This document shows, one piece after another, positions 7,581-16,433 of a stretch of 31,583 bases of DNA. The DNA is taken from contig CAMCXV010000010.1 of the NCBI GenBank assembly GCA_945883665.1, forward strand, positions 1 to 31,583, given 5' to 3'. The DNA comes from Rickettsia typhi. Its GTDB lineage: Bacteria > Pseudomonadota > Alphaproteobacteria > Rickettsiales > Rickettsiaceae. Under the pieces are notes generated by a model. It made no database searches, had not been told where the DNA came from, and saw only the letters and a program-made list of their open reading frames with translations. The stretch's first letter is position 1, and each line of letters opens with the position of its first letter. Both the position numbers and the translations under genes were made by a program.

Positions 7581-8768
7581 ATGGCAAAATATAATTTAGT
7601 TTCTGCTTTCGCTCTTATTATTTACCCACTCATTCTTATTGCACTCGGTTTAAACTATGTTTTTGATTATCAATTTGGTTTATTTGAGGGATTACTCTTT
7701 ATTTGCGGTTATTACGTTGCAAATATTACAGTGGGCCTTGGCTTACATAGATTATGGTCTCACGATTCTTATAAAATAAATAAATATGTAGAGTTTGTTT
7801 TAGTAATTTTATCAGCTGGAACCCTACAAGGTCCCGCCCTTTCATGGGCATCTAATCACTTTAAACATCATACACATACTGATACTGATTTAGACCCTCA
7901 TTCACCTCTAAAATATCAAAGTAAAATAAGAGGTTTTTGGTGGTCTCACATGGGATGGATGCTTGAGGGAGAAGGTAGTTGGAAGTCAATAAGCAAAGTG
8001 ACTATGGTTAAACTTGGTAGAAACAAACTACTAAGATGGCAATTAAAATACTACTGGGAGCTTGCTATAATTATGAATCTTTTTGTTCCAGCTATTGTTG
8101 GATTTGCCATTGGTAATAGTTTACAATCTGCTTACGCTGGATTCTTATTTATTGGTCTTGGTCGCGCTTTGCAACAACAGATCACTTTTTTTGTGAATTC
8201 CCTTTGTCATTTTGCTGGAACAAAAAAATATGTTAAGAGCACTTCTGGTGATATTTGGTGGCTTGCTTTACTTTTATTAGGAGAAAATTATCACAATTAC
8301 CATCATGCTTTTCCTTCTGATTATAGAAATGGCGCTAAATGGTATCATTTTGATGCGCATAAATGGATTATATATTTGATGAGCCTTTGTGGTCTTGCTT
8401 GGAACTTAAACAGAACTCCTAAAATTAGAATTGAAGCTAAAATGTCACAAACAATCGAGCAATATGCTAGTTTGCGTAGGGAGAAACTTGAATTAATGAA
8501 CATTAAAATAGCTGAACTCGCTTTAGTTATGCAAGATGGATTGAAAGAAGTGGAAAACAACAATCTAAGAAAAAGATTCTCATACTCTTTGAGTAAGTTA
8601 CAAATTAATCTAAACAAACTGACTCAGAGATTAAATCAGCAATTAAAAAACCTTGAAAATTCTTCTGAAAATATAGTCAATATTATCAGCAAAGAGATGA
8701 AGAAAATAGAAAATTCTTGGCAAAAACTCTATTTAGAACTTGAGTCACAAAAATTATTGATTCAATAA
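7581..8768 (+). CDS. Membrane acyl-lipid/acyl-CoA desaturase with C-terminal coiled-coil extension
   Basis: 395 residues. It carries the three histidine clusters of membrane di-iron delta-9-type desaturases: HRLWSH (56-61), HFKHH (93-97) and HNYHH (238-242). Hydrophobic pairs of helices flank them at about 5-50, 68-88 and 160-200. The enzyme would introduce a double bond into saturated acyl chains in the inner membrane, using O2 and an electron donor, and so adjust membrane fluidity. The last ~110 residues (from about 285) are charged and heptad-like with no membrane segments; this tail goes beyond the catalytic core and may be a coiled coil. The ATG is preceded by AAGG. The gene begins 45 bp after tRNA-Gly and may share its transcript. 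Confidence 0.92.
   Translation: MAKYNLVSAFALIIYPLILIALGLNYVFDYQFGLFEGLLFICGYYVANITVGLGLHRLWSHDSYKINKYVEFVLVILSAGTLQGPALSWASNHFKHHTHTDTDLDPHSPLKYQSKIRGFWWSHMGWMLEGEGSWKSISKVTMVKLGRNKLLRWQLKYYWELAIIMNLFVPAIVGFAIGNSLQSAYAGFLFIGLGRALQQQITFFVNSLCHFAGTKKYVKSTSGDIWWLALLLLGENYHNYHHAFPSDYRNGAKWYHFDAHKWIIYLMSLCGLAWNLNRTPKIRIEAKMSQTIEQYASLRREKLELMNIKIAELALVMQDGLKEVENNNLRKRFSYSLSKLQINLNKLTQRLNQQLKNLENSSENIVNIISKEMKKIENSWQKLYLELESQKLLIQ
8210..8248 (+). repeat. 39-bp segment of the desaturase gene, source copy
   Basis: Identical over 39 bp to 8803-8841. Here it lies inside the coding sequence just before the third histidine box. Confidence 0.9.
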
Positions 8769-8802
8769 GATGATTTTTTTGTTTTGCTTAGGTAAAATAA
8801 GC

Positions 8803-8841
8803 TTTTGCTGGAACAAAAAAATATGTTAAGAGCACTTCTGG
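8803..8841 (+). repeat. 39-bp duplicated scrap of the desaturase gene
   Basis: An exact copy of 8210-8248, placed 35 bp after the desaturase stop codon. The match ends at CTTCTGG. About 20 bp later GGTGATA reappears, which is also what follows the source copy. It carries no complete gene and looks like the remnant of a partial duplication or recombination. Confidence 0.85.
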
Positions 8842-8864
8842 AAGTAATAAAACAAACTGTGGTG

Positions 8865-8908
8865 ATAATGATTCACAAATTTTAAATCTAAGATTTGTGA
8901 ATCATTAT
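8865..8908 (+). terminator. Stem-loop terminator downstream of the desaturase
   Basis: ATAATGATTCACAAAT (8865-8880) pairs perfectly with 8893-8908 around a 12-nt loop, followed by a short TT. The 16-bp stem sits between the desaturase and the next plus-strand gene and probably ends the tRNA-Gly/desaturase transcript. The U-run is short, so it could instead be a processing or stability hairpin. Confidence 0.55.
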
Positions 8909-9034
8909 TTGTCAAAAATATCTACATATCTAAATTATTTAAAAATAGTGTATAAAATAAACTCTTGTTAGTTTCAACAGAATATATTTTGTAACAAATA
9001 AATCATTTATTTTCGATAAAATGGCTTAAAAAGC

Positions 9035-9631
9035 ATGACAAGTGATAAAATTTTAAATGTTTTATTTTTATTGATATTGTTAATTTATATAGGATATATT
9101 GCTTTTAAAAATCCAAAAATCAATGCTATAAAAAATGTGATATTATGGCTTATTATTTTTTGTATACTAATTTTATTCTATGCTTTTAGATTTGAACTTA
9201 ATATTATAAAAGAAAGATTCGTTTCAGTAGTTATTCCATCACATAGCTGGACAAACGCACACGGTCAATTAGTTATTGCCCGCTCAGAAAATGGTCATTT
9301 TTATTTAGATGCAATAGATGAGCAAAATCAAGTTATTCACTTTTTAATAGACACAGGAGCTACTGATGTAGCTTTAACCAGAGAGGATGCCATAAAGCTA
9401 GGATTCAAACCTGATGAACTTAATTATACCAGAAAATATAATACAGCAAATGGTGTTAGCTATGCTGCACCTGTAACAATTAAACAACTAACAATAAATA
9501 AAAAAACTTTATATAATATCGATGCACATATTGCTTCTGAAGGATTAGATATTTCTTTACTTGGTATGTCATTAATTGATAATTTTGATAATTTCAAAAT
9601 CACGAAAGATATGTTGATTTTAGAATATTAA
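9035..9631 (+). CDS. Retropepsin-like (clan AA) membrane-anchored aspartic protease
   Basis: 198 residues. Two N-terminal membrane helices (~7-24 and 33-51) are followed by a single-domain aspartic protease fold. The active-site motif is FLIDTGATDVAL with catalytic D106-T107-G108-A109, and the closing hydrophobic-glycine element is LLGMSLIDNF (175-184). Bacterial members of this family carry one DTG motif and must dimerise, as in retroviral proteases. The Rickettsia homologue APRc (R. conorii, somewhat longer) is an experimentally studied retropepsin-type enzyme proposed to process surface proteins. Assignment to that group is inferred from motifs, membrane topology and genome type. It converges on glnQ with only 12 bp between the stop codons. 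Confidence 0.85.
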   Translation: MTSDKILNVLFLLILLIYIGYIAFKNPKINAIKNVILWLIIFCILILFYAFRFELNIIKERFVSVVIPSHSWTNAHGQLVIARSENGHFYLDAIDEQNQVIHFLIDTGATDVALTREDAIKLGFKPDELNYTRKYNTANGVSYAAPVTIKQLTINKKTLYNIDAHIASEGLDISLLGMSLIDNFDNFKITKDMLILEY

Positions 9632-9643
9632 AGATCAGAAATA

Positions 9644-10366
9644 TTATATTAAATCACCAACATTTTCTAGAAACAATCTTGCTCGATGGGAACTAGGTTT
9701 GTTAAAAAAACTATCTGCAGGTTGGTCTGCTAATATTTTTCCTTTATCCATAAAAACTATTCTATCCGCAATAATTTTTGCAAATTTTATATGGTGAGTA
9801 ATAACTATCATAGTCATTTGATTCTTTAATTGAGCAATAATCTCTATTACATCTTTTACTACCTCAGGGTCTAAGGCAGAAGTTGGTTCATCAAATAGCA
9901 TAACTTCTGGATCCATCATCAAAGCTCTAACTATTGCGACCCTTTGTTTTTGACCACCAGATAACTCACTAGGATCGGAATAAATCTTTTCCAAAATACC
10001 AAATTGCTTTAAAAGTAAAATTGCTTTTTCTTCTGACTTCTTTTTACTGAGTTTGATAACATTAATTGGACCATAAGTAAGATTATCAAGGACATTCATG
10101 TGTGGAAAAAGATGAAATTGCTGAAAAACCATACCAATTTTAAAACATAATTTTCCACGATTACGTCTCGTTAATTTTTTACCATCTATTAAAACAGATC
10201 CATTGGTTGGGTTTTCCAAATTATTAATACAACGTACTAATGTCGATTTACCACTCCCTGATGAACCAATTATTACTACCGTTTCTCTTTTATCAAAAAC
10301 TAAATTAATATCGGTAATTGCATGTTGACCATCAAAAGTTTTCGATACATTCTCAAGCACTATCAT
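9644..10366 (-). CDS. glnQ: Polar amino-acid ABC transporter ATP-binding protein
   Basis: 240 residues, full length for GlnQ/HisP-type ATPases. It has Walker A GSSGSGKST (34-42), Q-loop 'VFQQFHLFPHMNVLDNL', signature LSGGQKQR, Walker B VMLFDEPTSALDPE and switch His in 'IVITHHIKFAK'. It powers amino-acid import through the permease encoded immediately upstream. Its ATG overlaps the permease stop codon (ATGA, 4 bp), so the two are translationally coupled. No periplasmic binding protein gene adjoins, so that part must lie elsewhere. Glutamine as substrate is by family name only. Confidence 0.93.
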   Translation of the reverse strand: MIVLENVSKTFDGQHAITDINLVFDKRETVVIIGSSGSGKSTLVRCINNLENPTNGSVLIDGKKLTRRNRGKLCFKIGMVFQQFHLFPHMNVLDNLTYGPINVIKLSKKKSEEKAILLLKQFGILEKIYSDPSELSGGQKQRVAIVRALMMDPEVMLFDEPTSALDPEVVKDVIEIIAQLKNQMTMIVITHHIKFAKIIADRIVFMDKGKILADQPADSFFNKPSSHRARLFLENVGDLI

Positions 10367-11016
10367 AGAGATAATCTTTTTTCTAAAATTTTAGCAAAAA
10401 TACTAACAATCATAACCATTATATAATAAGTTGCTGCTGCTGTTAACATAGGTGTGAAATAAGAGTAAGTCTCAGCAGAAACTGCTTGAGCTCTTCTCAT
10501 TATATCCATACCACCTATTGTAGAGATTAAAGCCGATTCTTTAATTAAATTTATTAGCTCGTTTACCAAAGCTGGTAAAATATTTCGTAAAGCTTGGGGT
10601 AAAATAATATCTTTCATTCTTAGTGCAGGAGGAATACCAAGAGCTTTTGCAGCTTCTATCTGTCCCTTATCAACAGCATTAATTCCAGCCTTAATAATTT
10701 CTGAAACATAAGCCCCAGAGTTCAGAGAAAATGCGATAACACCAGATACAAATATGGTAATTTTTAACCCTAATAAGCTAGGTAATCCATAGTGAATTAT
10801 GGTTAACTGCACAAGCATAGGAGTGCCCCTAAAAACTGATGTATAACTACTGGCAAATATACGTAACATTTTACTATCCGCTGTTTTACAAATAGCTAAT
10901 AATGTTCCAATAAACATGCCACAAAAAACAGATACAATACTATATTGTAAGGTAACACCTGTACCTTGAATGATGTAATAAAGATGAGACCAAAAAGTCA
11001 CTAAGTCGCTATACAT
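10363..11016 (-). CDS. glnP: Polar amino-acid ABC transporter permease
   Basis: 217 residues of the HisM/GlnP type with about five membrane helices. It shows the family's 'VFRGTPMLVQL' segment and the EAA loop 'EAAKALGIPPALRMKDIILP' that docks on the ATPase. It is the first gene of a two-gene operon with glnQ. Its start ATG at 11016 faces fliR across a 163-bp divergent region containing a small dyad at 11083-11099. Confidence 0.93.
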   Translation of the reverse strand: MYSDLVTFWSHLYYIIQGTGVTLQYSIVSVFCGMFIGTLLAICKTADSKMLRIFASSYTSVFRGTPMLVQLTIIHYGLPSLLGLKITIFVSGVIAFSLNSGAYVSEIIKAGINAVDKGQIEAAKALGIPPALRMKDIILPQALRNILPALVNELINLIKESALISTIGGMDIMRRAQAVSAETYSYFTPMLTAAATYYIMVMIVSIFAKILEKRLSL

Positions 11017-11082
11017 GAATAAAAATCACTGTAAACTAAAATCAGAAATAACAAAAAATACAAATAATTAAAAGGGTGAATG

Positions 11083-11099
11083 ATAGTATCAAATACTAT
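11083..11099. promoter_or_regulatory. Small dyad in the glnP/fliR divergent region
   Basis: ATAGTA-TCAAA-TACTAT, a 6-bp inverted repeat, sits between two divergent genes. The position suits an operator, but such a short AT-rich dyad can occur by chance. Confidence 0.25.
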
Positions 11100-11179
11100 T
11101 TGAGTCAATAATTTACTTCATTTTCTAGGAGTTTAGACTATTATATTATGATAATTTATGAATCTAATAGTTATTATTA

Positions 11180-11938
11180 ATGTTAGAAGAATTTACTTTA
11201 GAATTTTTATTTCACTTAATGCTTGTTTTTGGAAGACTAAGCGCTGCTTTTGGTCAATTTCCTGCTATAGGATCCAATTACATATTCACAAGAGGTAAGC
11301 TAGCTTTTGCCCTTATAGTATCACTAATAATTATGCCAATAGTTGCGCCTTATTTACCCAAATATAGCAATAATTTTTCTTTGAATGTGGGTTATTTAGC
11401 CATTGAAATTTTTATTGGAATAATAGTAAGCTTAGCGGCAAATATATATTTCCAGTCCCTGCATTTTGTTGGGCAAATAATATCAATGCAATCAGGTCTT
11501 GGCTCGGCAGCTTTTTTTGATCCTGGGCAGCGTACCCAAGTAACTCTTTTTTCTAATTTTATGATCTTAGTAGCAACAGTGTTTATCTTTGCTTCTAATA
11601 CTCATCATATTTTTATTCAAGCAATTATTGATAGCTATGCTAAGTTTCCACCTGGTGAGCTTTTAAATTCTGGAGATGTAAGTAAATTTGTAAGTTTTGT
11701 AGTAAATGATAGTTTTATTCTATCTTTTAAAATAGCATCTCCTTTTTTGGTTGTAAGCTTAGCAATATTAACTGGTAGTGGTATGCTTGCTCGTTTGATG
11801 CCAAATCTTCAGGTGTTTTTTGTTCTTACTCCAGCACAAATTCTTGTAATGTTTGGTGTTTTTTATATTGTAGTTGATGCAATTACACACAAACTTGTAG
11901 AAGCTGTTGTTTATAGTTTAAATATCTCAGCTATTTGA
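11180..11938 (+). CDS. fliR: Flagellar biosynthesis protein FliR (type III export gate)
   Basis: 252 residues with about six membrane helices. It matches FliR throughout: N-terminal 'FGRLSAAFGQFPAIG', the conserved 'GLGSAAFFDPGQRTQVTLFSNFM' region (shown in part), 'PFLVVSLAILTGSGMLARLMPNLQVF' (central part diagnostic), and a final helix. FliR joins FliP and FliQ in the export gate of the flagellar type III apparatus at the inner membrane. Length and motifs look intact. No other flagellar gene is present here; scattered flagellar genes are usual in Rickettsiales that retain them. Relation to the non-flagellar homologue SctT was considered, but the sequence reads as FliR. Confidence 0.92.
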   Translation: MLEEFTLEFLFHLMLVFGRLSAAFGQFPAIGSNYIFTRGKLAFALIVSLIIMPIVAPYLPKYSNNFSLNVGYLAIEIFIGIIVSLAANIYFQSLHFVGQIISMQSGLGSAAFFDPGQRTQVTLFSNFMILVATVFIFASNTHHIFIQAIIDSYAKFPPGELLNSGDVSKFVSFVVNDSFILSFKIASPFLVVSLAILTGSGMLARLMPNLQVFFVLTPAQILVMFGVFYIVVDAITHKLVEAVVYSLNISAI

Positions 11939-12012
11939 ATTTCTATTGTCAACGTTAAAACAAGATTATATACTTAATTTTTGATTATTAAATAATAAAG
12001 GGTGAAATAATT

Positions 12013-13527
12013 ATGTTAAAAGTTTCTTTTGAGAATAAAAATTTAGATAATAACGAAGCTATAGCTGTTATTATTTTCAATAATCAGAATATGGATTCCG
12101 AAATTTTATTAATTGATAAAAGATATAATGGTCTTATTTCAAAAACCATTAAAGATGAAAGAATTTTCAAATCAGAATATGGCTATTCTAAAGTTCTAAC
12201 CACAACCAACAAAGATGGTGAAATACGTTATCTTATTCTAATTGCTTTAGGATTGGAAGATAATATTTCAGCAGTAAAAATCGAAGAAATAGGTGGAAAG
12301 ATTCATGCACTTGCAACTTCTTGCAAAGCACTTTCGGTAGGAATTAAATTACCACATAAAATCGGCTCTTTTAAACAAGAAAATATTGCATCTTTAATTG
12401 CTGGCGGTGCATTACTTGCTTCCTATCGTTTTGATAAATATCATACAATGAAAAGCGATGAAGATAAATTCATCACAGAAGATTTTGATATTGTAGTTGA
12501 TAATCATGATATAGCATTAAAACTTTTTGAAGAGCAAAAATCTATAGCATTAGGAGTATTCTTTGCTCGTGATTGTGTAAATGAAGTACCCAATATTCTT
12601 TATCCAGAAAGCTATGCGGAAATAATTGTAAATAAGTTAGAGCCAATTGGAATAGATGTAGAAGTGCTTGGTGAAAGCGAAATGCGTAATTTAGGAATGG
12701 GTGCATTACTTGGTGTTGGTCAAGGTTCATCCAATGAATCAAAATTAGTCATTATGAAATATAATGGTCTAAATGATGATAGTGACCCTATATGTTTTGT
12801 AGGAAAAGGTGTAACTTTTGATACTGGTGGTATATCCTTAAAATCCCCAGCTGGTATGGCAGAAATGAAATATGACATGGCTGGATCATCTTCAGTAATT
12901 GGCGTCCTCAAAACTCTTGCTCTAAGACAAGCTAAAGTCAATGTTGTTGGAATAGTAGGATTAGTTGAAAATATGCCAGGTGGCAGTGCACAAAGACCAG
13001 GAGATGTAGTAAAAACTATGTCTGGTAAAACAGTTGAAATACTAAACACTGATGCAGAAGGTCGATTAGTTTTATGCGACTGCATTACTTATTTACAAGA
13101 AAATTTTAAGCCTAAATGTGTTATTGATCTAGCAACTTTAACAGGTGCGATTTTAATATCATTAGGTAATACATATGCTGGATGTTATGCAAATGACGAT
13201 GAATTAGCAAATAAATTGATAACGTCTTCTCTAAAAACAAATGAGAAATTATGGCGTATGCCTCTGCATCCAGATTACAATGAAATGATTAAATCACCTA
13301 TTGCTGATATTGCAAATATTGGATCTGAAAAAGGTTTAGCTGGTAGCTCAACTGCCGCACATTTTATAGGTCGTTTTATTAAAGAAGGAGTAAAATGGGC
13401 ACATCTTGATATTGCTGGGGTTGCTTGGGATAAGAAAGGTACAAATCCAATTTGTCCTAAAGGAGCTGTTGGTTTTGGTGTTAGATTATTAAATCAGTTC
13501 GTAAAAGATCATTATGAATCAAACTAA
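12013..13527 (+). CDS. pepA: Leucyl aminopeptidase (M17 family)
   Basis: 504 residues, full length for cytosolic M17 aminopeptidases. The C-terminal catalytic half has the di-metal signature NTDAEGRLVL and the upstream ligand region 'VGKGVTFDTGGISLKSP', with K and D residues that bind the two metals. The enzyme trims N-terminal residues from peptides and forms hexamers. An AGGGTG ribosome site lies 8 bp before the ATG. It heads a packed run with mipZ, the fadB-like gene and the flavoprotein. The 14-bp overlap with mipZ suggests coupled translation. Confidence 0.96.
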   Translation: MLKVSFENKNLDNNEAIAVIIFNNQNMDSEILLIDKRYNGLISKTIKDERIFKSEYGYSKVLTTTNKDGEIRYLILIALGLEDNISAVKIEEIGGKIHALATSCKALSVGIKLPHKIGSFKQENIASLIAGGALLASYRFDKYHTMKSDEDKFITEDFDIVVDNHDIALKLFEEQKSIALGVFFARDCVNEVPNILYPESYAEIIVNKLEPIGIDVEVLGESEMRNLGMGALLGVGQGSSNESKLVIMKYNGLNDDSDPICFVGKGVTFDTGGISLKSPAGMAEMKYDMAGSSSVIGVLKTLALRQAKVNVVGIVGLVENMPGGSAQRPGDVVKTMSGKTVEILNTDAEGRLVLCDCITYLQENFKPKCVIDLATLTGAILISLGNTYAGCYANDDELANKLITSSLKTNEKLWRMPLHPDYNEMIKSPIADIANIGSEKGLAGSSTAAHFIGRFIKEGVKWAHLDIAGVAWDKKGTNPICPKGAVGFGVRLLNQFVKDHYESN

Positions 13528-14332
13528 AAATCCACATATTTTTGTTGTTGGAAATGAAAAAGGCGGAGCTGGAAAAACCACCTGCTCAATGCATTTAATT
13601 ATTGGATTACTTGATAAAGGATATGATATTGCAAGTATTGATGTTGATTCTCGTCAACATTCTCTAACTAGCTATCTAAATAATAGAAAAATCTATAATG
13701 AGAAAAATCCAGAGAATAGCGTAATGATGCCTATGCATTTTCATATTAAGCAAAGTATTGACCAAACTAATGCAGAGCTAGAAGAGCAAGCTTCATTTGA
13801 ACAATCTTTGTTTCAAGCAAGAAATTATGCAGATTATATAGTAATTGACACGCCAGGGAGTTACACTCACTTATCAAAAATTGCGCATTCTTATGCAGAT
13901 ACAATAATTACACCCATTAATGATAGTTTTTTAGATTTAGATGTAATGGCTAAAATAGATGGCGAAACATTCGATGTATCAAAACCATCTATTTACAGTC
14001 AAATGATTTGGGAACAAAAAATAGAAAGAGCCTCAAGAGATAAAGGATCAATTGACTGGATTGTATTAAGAAATAGACTTTCTAATCTTGATGCCCATAA
14101 CAAAAGAAACGTAGCTGATGCTCTTGAAAAATTAGCAAAAAGAATATCTTTTCGTATTGCTCCGGGTTTTAGTGAAAGAGTGATTTTTAGAGAATTATTT
14201 CCAAAAGGTCTAACCCTTCTTGATCTAAAAACTGCAAATCATAATAAGTCTTTTAATATATCACATGTAGCCGCAAGGCAGGAACTAAGATCGCTTTTTG
14301 ATGTATTAGGTATAAATAATAAAGTAAATTAA
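13514..14332 (+). CDS. mipZ: MipZ, ParA-type division-site ATPase
   Basis: 272 residues. N-terminal deviant Walker A 'EKGGAGKTT' (K16 to T23) and 'SIDVDSRQHSLTSYLNNR' (Walker A' region) are typical of alphaproteobacterial MipZ rather than ParA or MinD. 'YIVIDTPGSYTHLSKIAHS' is the Walker B region and 'WIVLRNRLSNLDAHNKRN' another MipZ hallmark. In Caulobacter, MipZ dimers form a gradient from ParB at the poles and inhibit FtsZ there, which places division at mid-cell. It overlaps pepA by 14 bp and is 1 bp from the fadB-like gene. Confidence 0.93.
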   Translation: MNQTKNPHIFVVGNEKGGAGKTTCSMHLIIGLLDKGYDIASIDVDSRQHSLTSYLNNRKIYNEKNPENSVMMPMHFHIKQSIDQTNAELEEQASFEQSLFQARNYADYIVIDTPGSYTHLSKIAHSYADTIITPINDSFLDLDVMAKIDGETFDVSKPSIYSQMIWEQKIERASRDKGSIDWIVLRNRLSNLDAHNKRNVADALEKLAKRISFRIAPGFSERVIFRELFPKGLTLLDLKTANHNKSFNISHVAARQELRSLFDVLGINNKVN

Positions 14333-14333
14333 T

Positions 14334-16433
14334 ATGCAACCAATAAAAACTGTTTGTGTTATTGGATCAGGAGTCATGGGCAGTGCCATTGCGGCTCAAA
14401 TTGCAAATTCTAAAACTAATGTTATTTTACTAGATATTGCAGATAATAAATCAGCTGATAAAAATAAGATTATAAATGATTCTTATAAAAAATTATTAGA
14501 TTCCAAACCTGCTCAATTAGCACATCCAACTTATGCAAAATATATAAAAATCGGTAATTTAGAAGATGACATTTCTTTAATAAATACCGCAGATCTGGTT
14601 ATTGAAGTTATCATCGAAAAAATTGATATAAAACATCAATTATATGATGATATAAGTCAATATTTAAAATCAACTGCAATATTATCTTCTAACACCTCAA
14701 CTATTCCATTATCAAAATTGAAGGAAAATCTTTCCTTCAATTTACGTAAAAATTTTGTCATTATACATTTTTTCAACCCACCAAGATACATGGAATTGGT
14801 TGAATTTATTACTGATTCTGAAACCTCACAAGAAATCATTCCGGAATTATCAAATTTTTTAACAAAATTTCTTGGCAAAACAATCGTTAGTTGCAATGAT
14901 ACCCCTGGTTTTATTGCTAATAGGATTGGGTGTTTTTTACTTGAATTAGTTGTTCGCAGAGCAATAAAAGAAAATTTAAGCCCATCACAAATAGATTATA
15001 TTTTTTCGAAATATCTTGGATTTCCAAGTACAGCTATTTTTGGATTATATGACCTTATCGGCCATGATGTGATGAATTTAATATCTAATTCACTTTTAAA
15101 ATCTCTAACAGATAATGACAAATATCATCAAATATACTTTCAAAACCACCTAATTGATAAAATGAAAGATAAAAATCTTTTGGGTCGAAAATCAGGTAGT
15201 GGTTTCTATAAATTATCTAAAGATGCTAATAGTAAAGGAACAAAGCAAATATTAAATTTTGATGATTTTACTTATCACAATCTTCTAGAAATGATTGAGT
15301 ATAAAGATATAGAAGATCTAATTAATTGCGATGATAAATATAGCAAATTTATTTCTAATATTTTACAGGAGTTTTTTTTCTATGTTATTTCTCTTGTTCC
15401 ATCAGTTACGAGTGACAAGGACAATATTAATTTAGCGATGAAACTAGGTTATAACTTAAAATATGGACCTTTTGAATTATTGAAAAAAATTCCAATTAGT
15501 GTAGGTAAATGGTTAGAATTAAAAAATCTAGCTATGAAAATTCCTGATTGCAAAGGAACTAACTCTAATAATAATTTATCTTCGCAGATAATCTTAAGTA
15601 ACAACTCTGCAGAGCTACAACTTATAAAAGACAATTATGTTTTTATCATAAAATCAAAAATGAATATTTTGGATTACGATATATTTAATCTAATGATTGA
15701 AGCAACCTATTATTGCGAAGATAAAAATAAAGAAATGTATATTTTTTCTCTCGGTAATAATTTTTCTGTGGGGGCTGATTTAAATTATTTTAAAACATCC
15801 ATAATAAATAAAGATTTCAAAGCAATAGAAAGTTTTCTATATCTTGGTCAAAAAGCTATGTTGCGCTTAAAATATTCTCAGATTTCAGTAATATCATGTG
15901 CTATAGGTTTAGCTCTTGGTGGTGGCTGTGAAATTTTACTACATTCTGATTTTGTAATAGCACATCAAAACTTAAATAGTGGTCTTGTCGAACTTGGTGT
16001 AGGATTAATTCCAGCATGGGGAGGTACAAAGGAAATGCTTATTAGAAGTAATGGCGATAAAAACAGATTGCTTCAGAACTTAAAAAACATAATTTTACAA
16101 AACAAAACTAGCTCTGCTGATTATTTTGCTCTGGATTATTCATTAAATCTAGATATTAACATGAATAAAAATCTTATCTTAGAACAAGCTTTTAATACTA
16201 AGGTTCAAAAATATCAAAAAGATGCTAGAGTTAATTTACCTAATATAAATCTAATGAATGAATTAGACCACGCTAAATTCGATGAATTGCAAATGGATAT
16301 TCTTCAATTTTTTCAAAAGATAATCGATAAAAAATCTATTACTGAAGAAAATTTACTTGATTTAGAAAGAGAAAAATTCTTACAATTATCATCGACTCCA
16401 TCTGCTTTAAAAAGGATTAGTAGATTTGTATAA
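14334..16433 (+). CDS. 3-hydroxyacyl-CoA dehydrogenase / enoyl-CoA hydratase fusion (HAD first)
   Basis: 699 residues. The N-terminal half is a 3-hydroxyacyl-CoA dehydrogenase: NAD-binding 'VIGSGVMGSAIAAQIA', catalytic Ser in 'SSNTSTIPLS', catalytic His in 'IHFFNPPRYMELVE', and 'DTPGFIANRIG'. The C-terminal third is a crotonase-like domain with 'FSVGADLNYF' and 'GLALGGGCEIL' (oxyanion hole) and 'GLVELGVGLIPAWGGT', whose Glu matches one catalytic Glu of crotonases. A clear equivalent of the second catalytic Glu is not evident. The order is opposite to E. coli FadB but is known in alphaproteobacteria, including Rickettsia. It would act in beta-oxidation-type acyl-CoA conversion, although the hydratase step may be weak. 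It starts 1 bp after mipZ and overlaps the next gene by 8 bp. Confidence 0.9.
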   Translation: MQPIKTVCVIGSGVMGSAIAAQIANSKTNVILLDIADNKSADKNKIINDSYKKLLDSKPAQLAHPTYAKYIKIGNLEDDISLINTADLVIEVIIEKIDIKHQLYDDISQYLKSTAILSSNTSTIPLSKLKENLSFNLRKNFVIIHFFNPPRYMELVEFITDSETSQEIIPELSNFLTKFLGKTIVSCNDTPGFIANRIGCFLLELVVRRAIKENLSPSQIDYIFSKYLGFPSTAIFGLYDLIGHDVMNLISNSLLKSLTDNDKYHQIYFQNHLIDKMKDKNLLGRKSGSGFYKLSKDANSKGTKQILNFDDFTYHNLLEMIEYKDIEDLINCDDKYSKFISNILQEFFFYVISLVPSVTSDKDNINLAMKLGYNLKYGPFELLKKIPISVGKWLELKNLAMKIPDCKGTNSNNNLSSQIILSNNSAELQLIKDNYVFIIKSKMNILDYDIFNLMIEATYYCEDKNKEMYIFSLGNNFSVGADLNYFKTSIINKDFKAIESFLYLGQKAMLRLKYSQISVISCAIGLALGGGCEILLHSDFVIAHQNLNSGLVELGVGLIPAWGGTKEMLIRSNGDKNRLLQNLKNIILQNKTSSADYFALDYSLNLDINMNKNLILEQAFNTKVQKYQKDARVNLPNINLMNELDHAKFDELQMDILQFFQKIIDKKSITEENLLDLEREKFLQLSSTPSALKRISRFV

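Noticed and set aside
7400..7594. 64-codon plus-strand frame
   Set aside because: It runs straight through tRNA-Gly, so it is not a protein gene.
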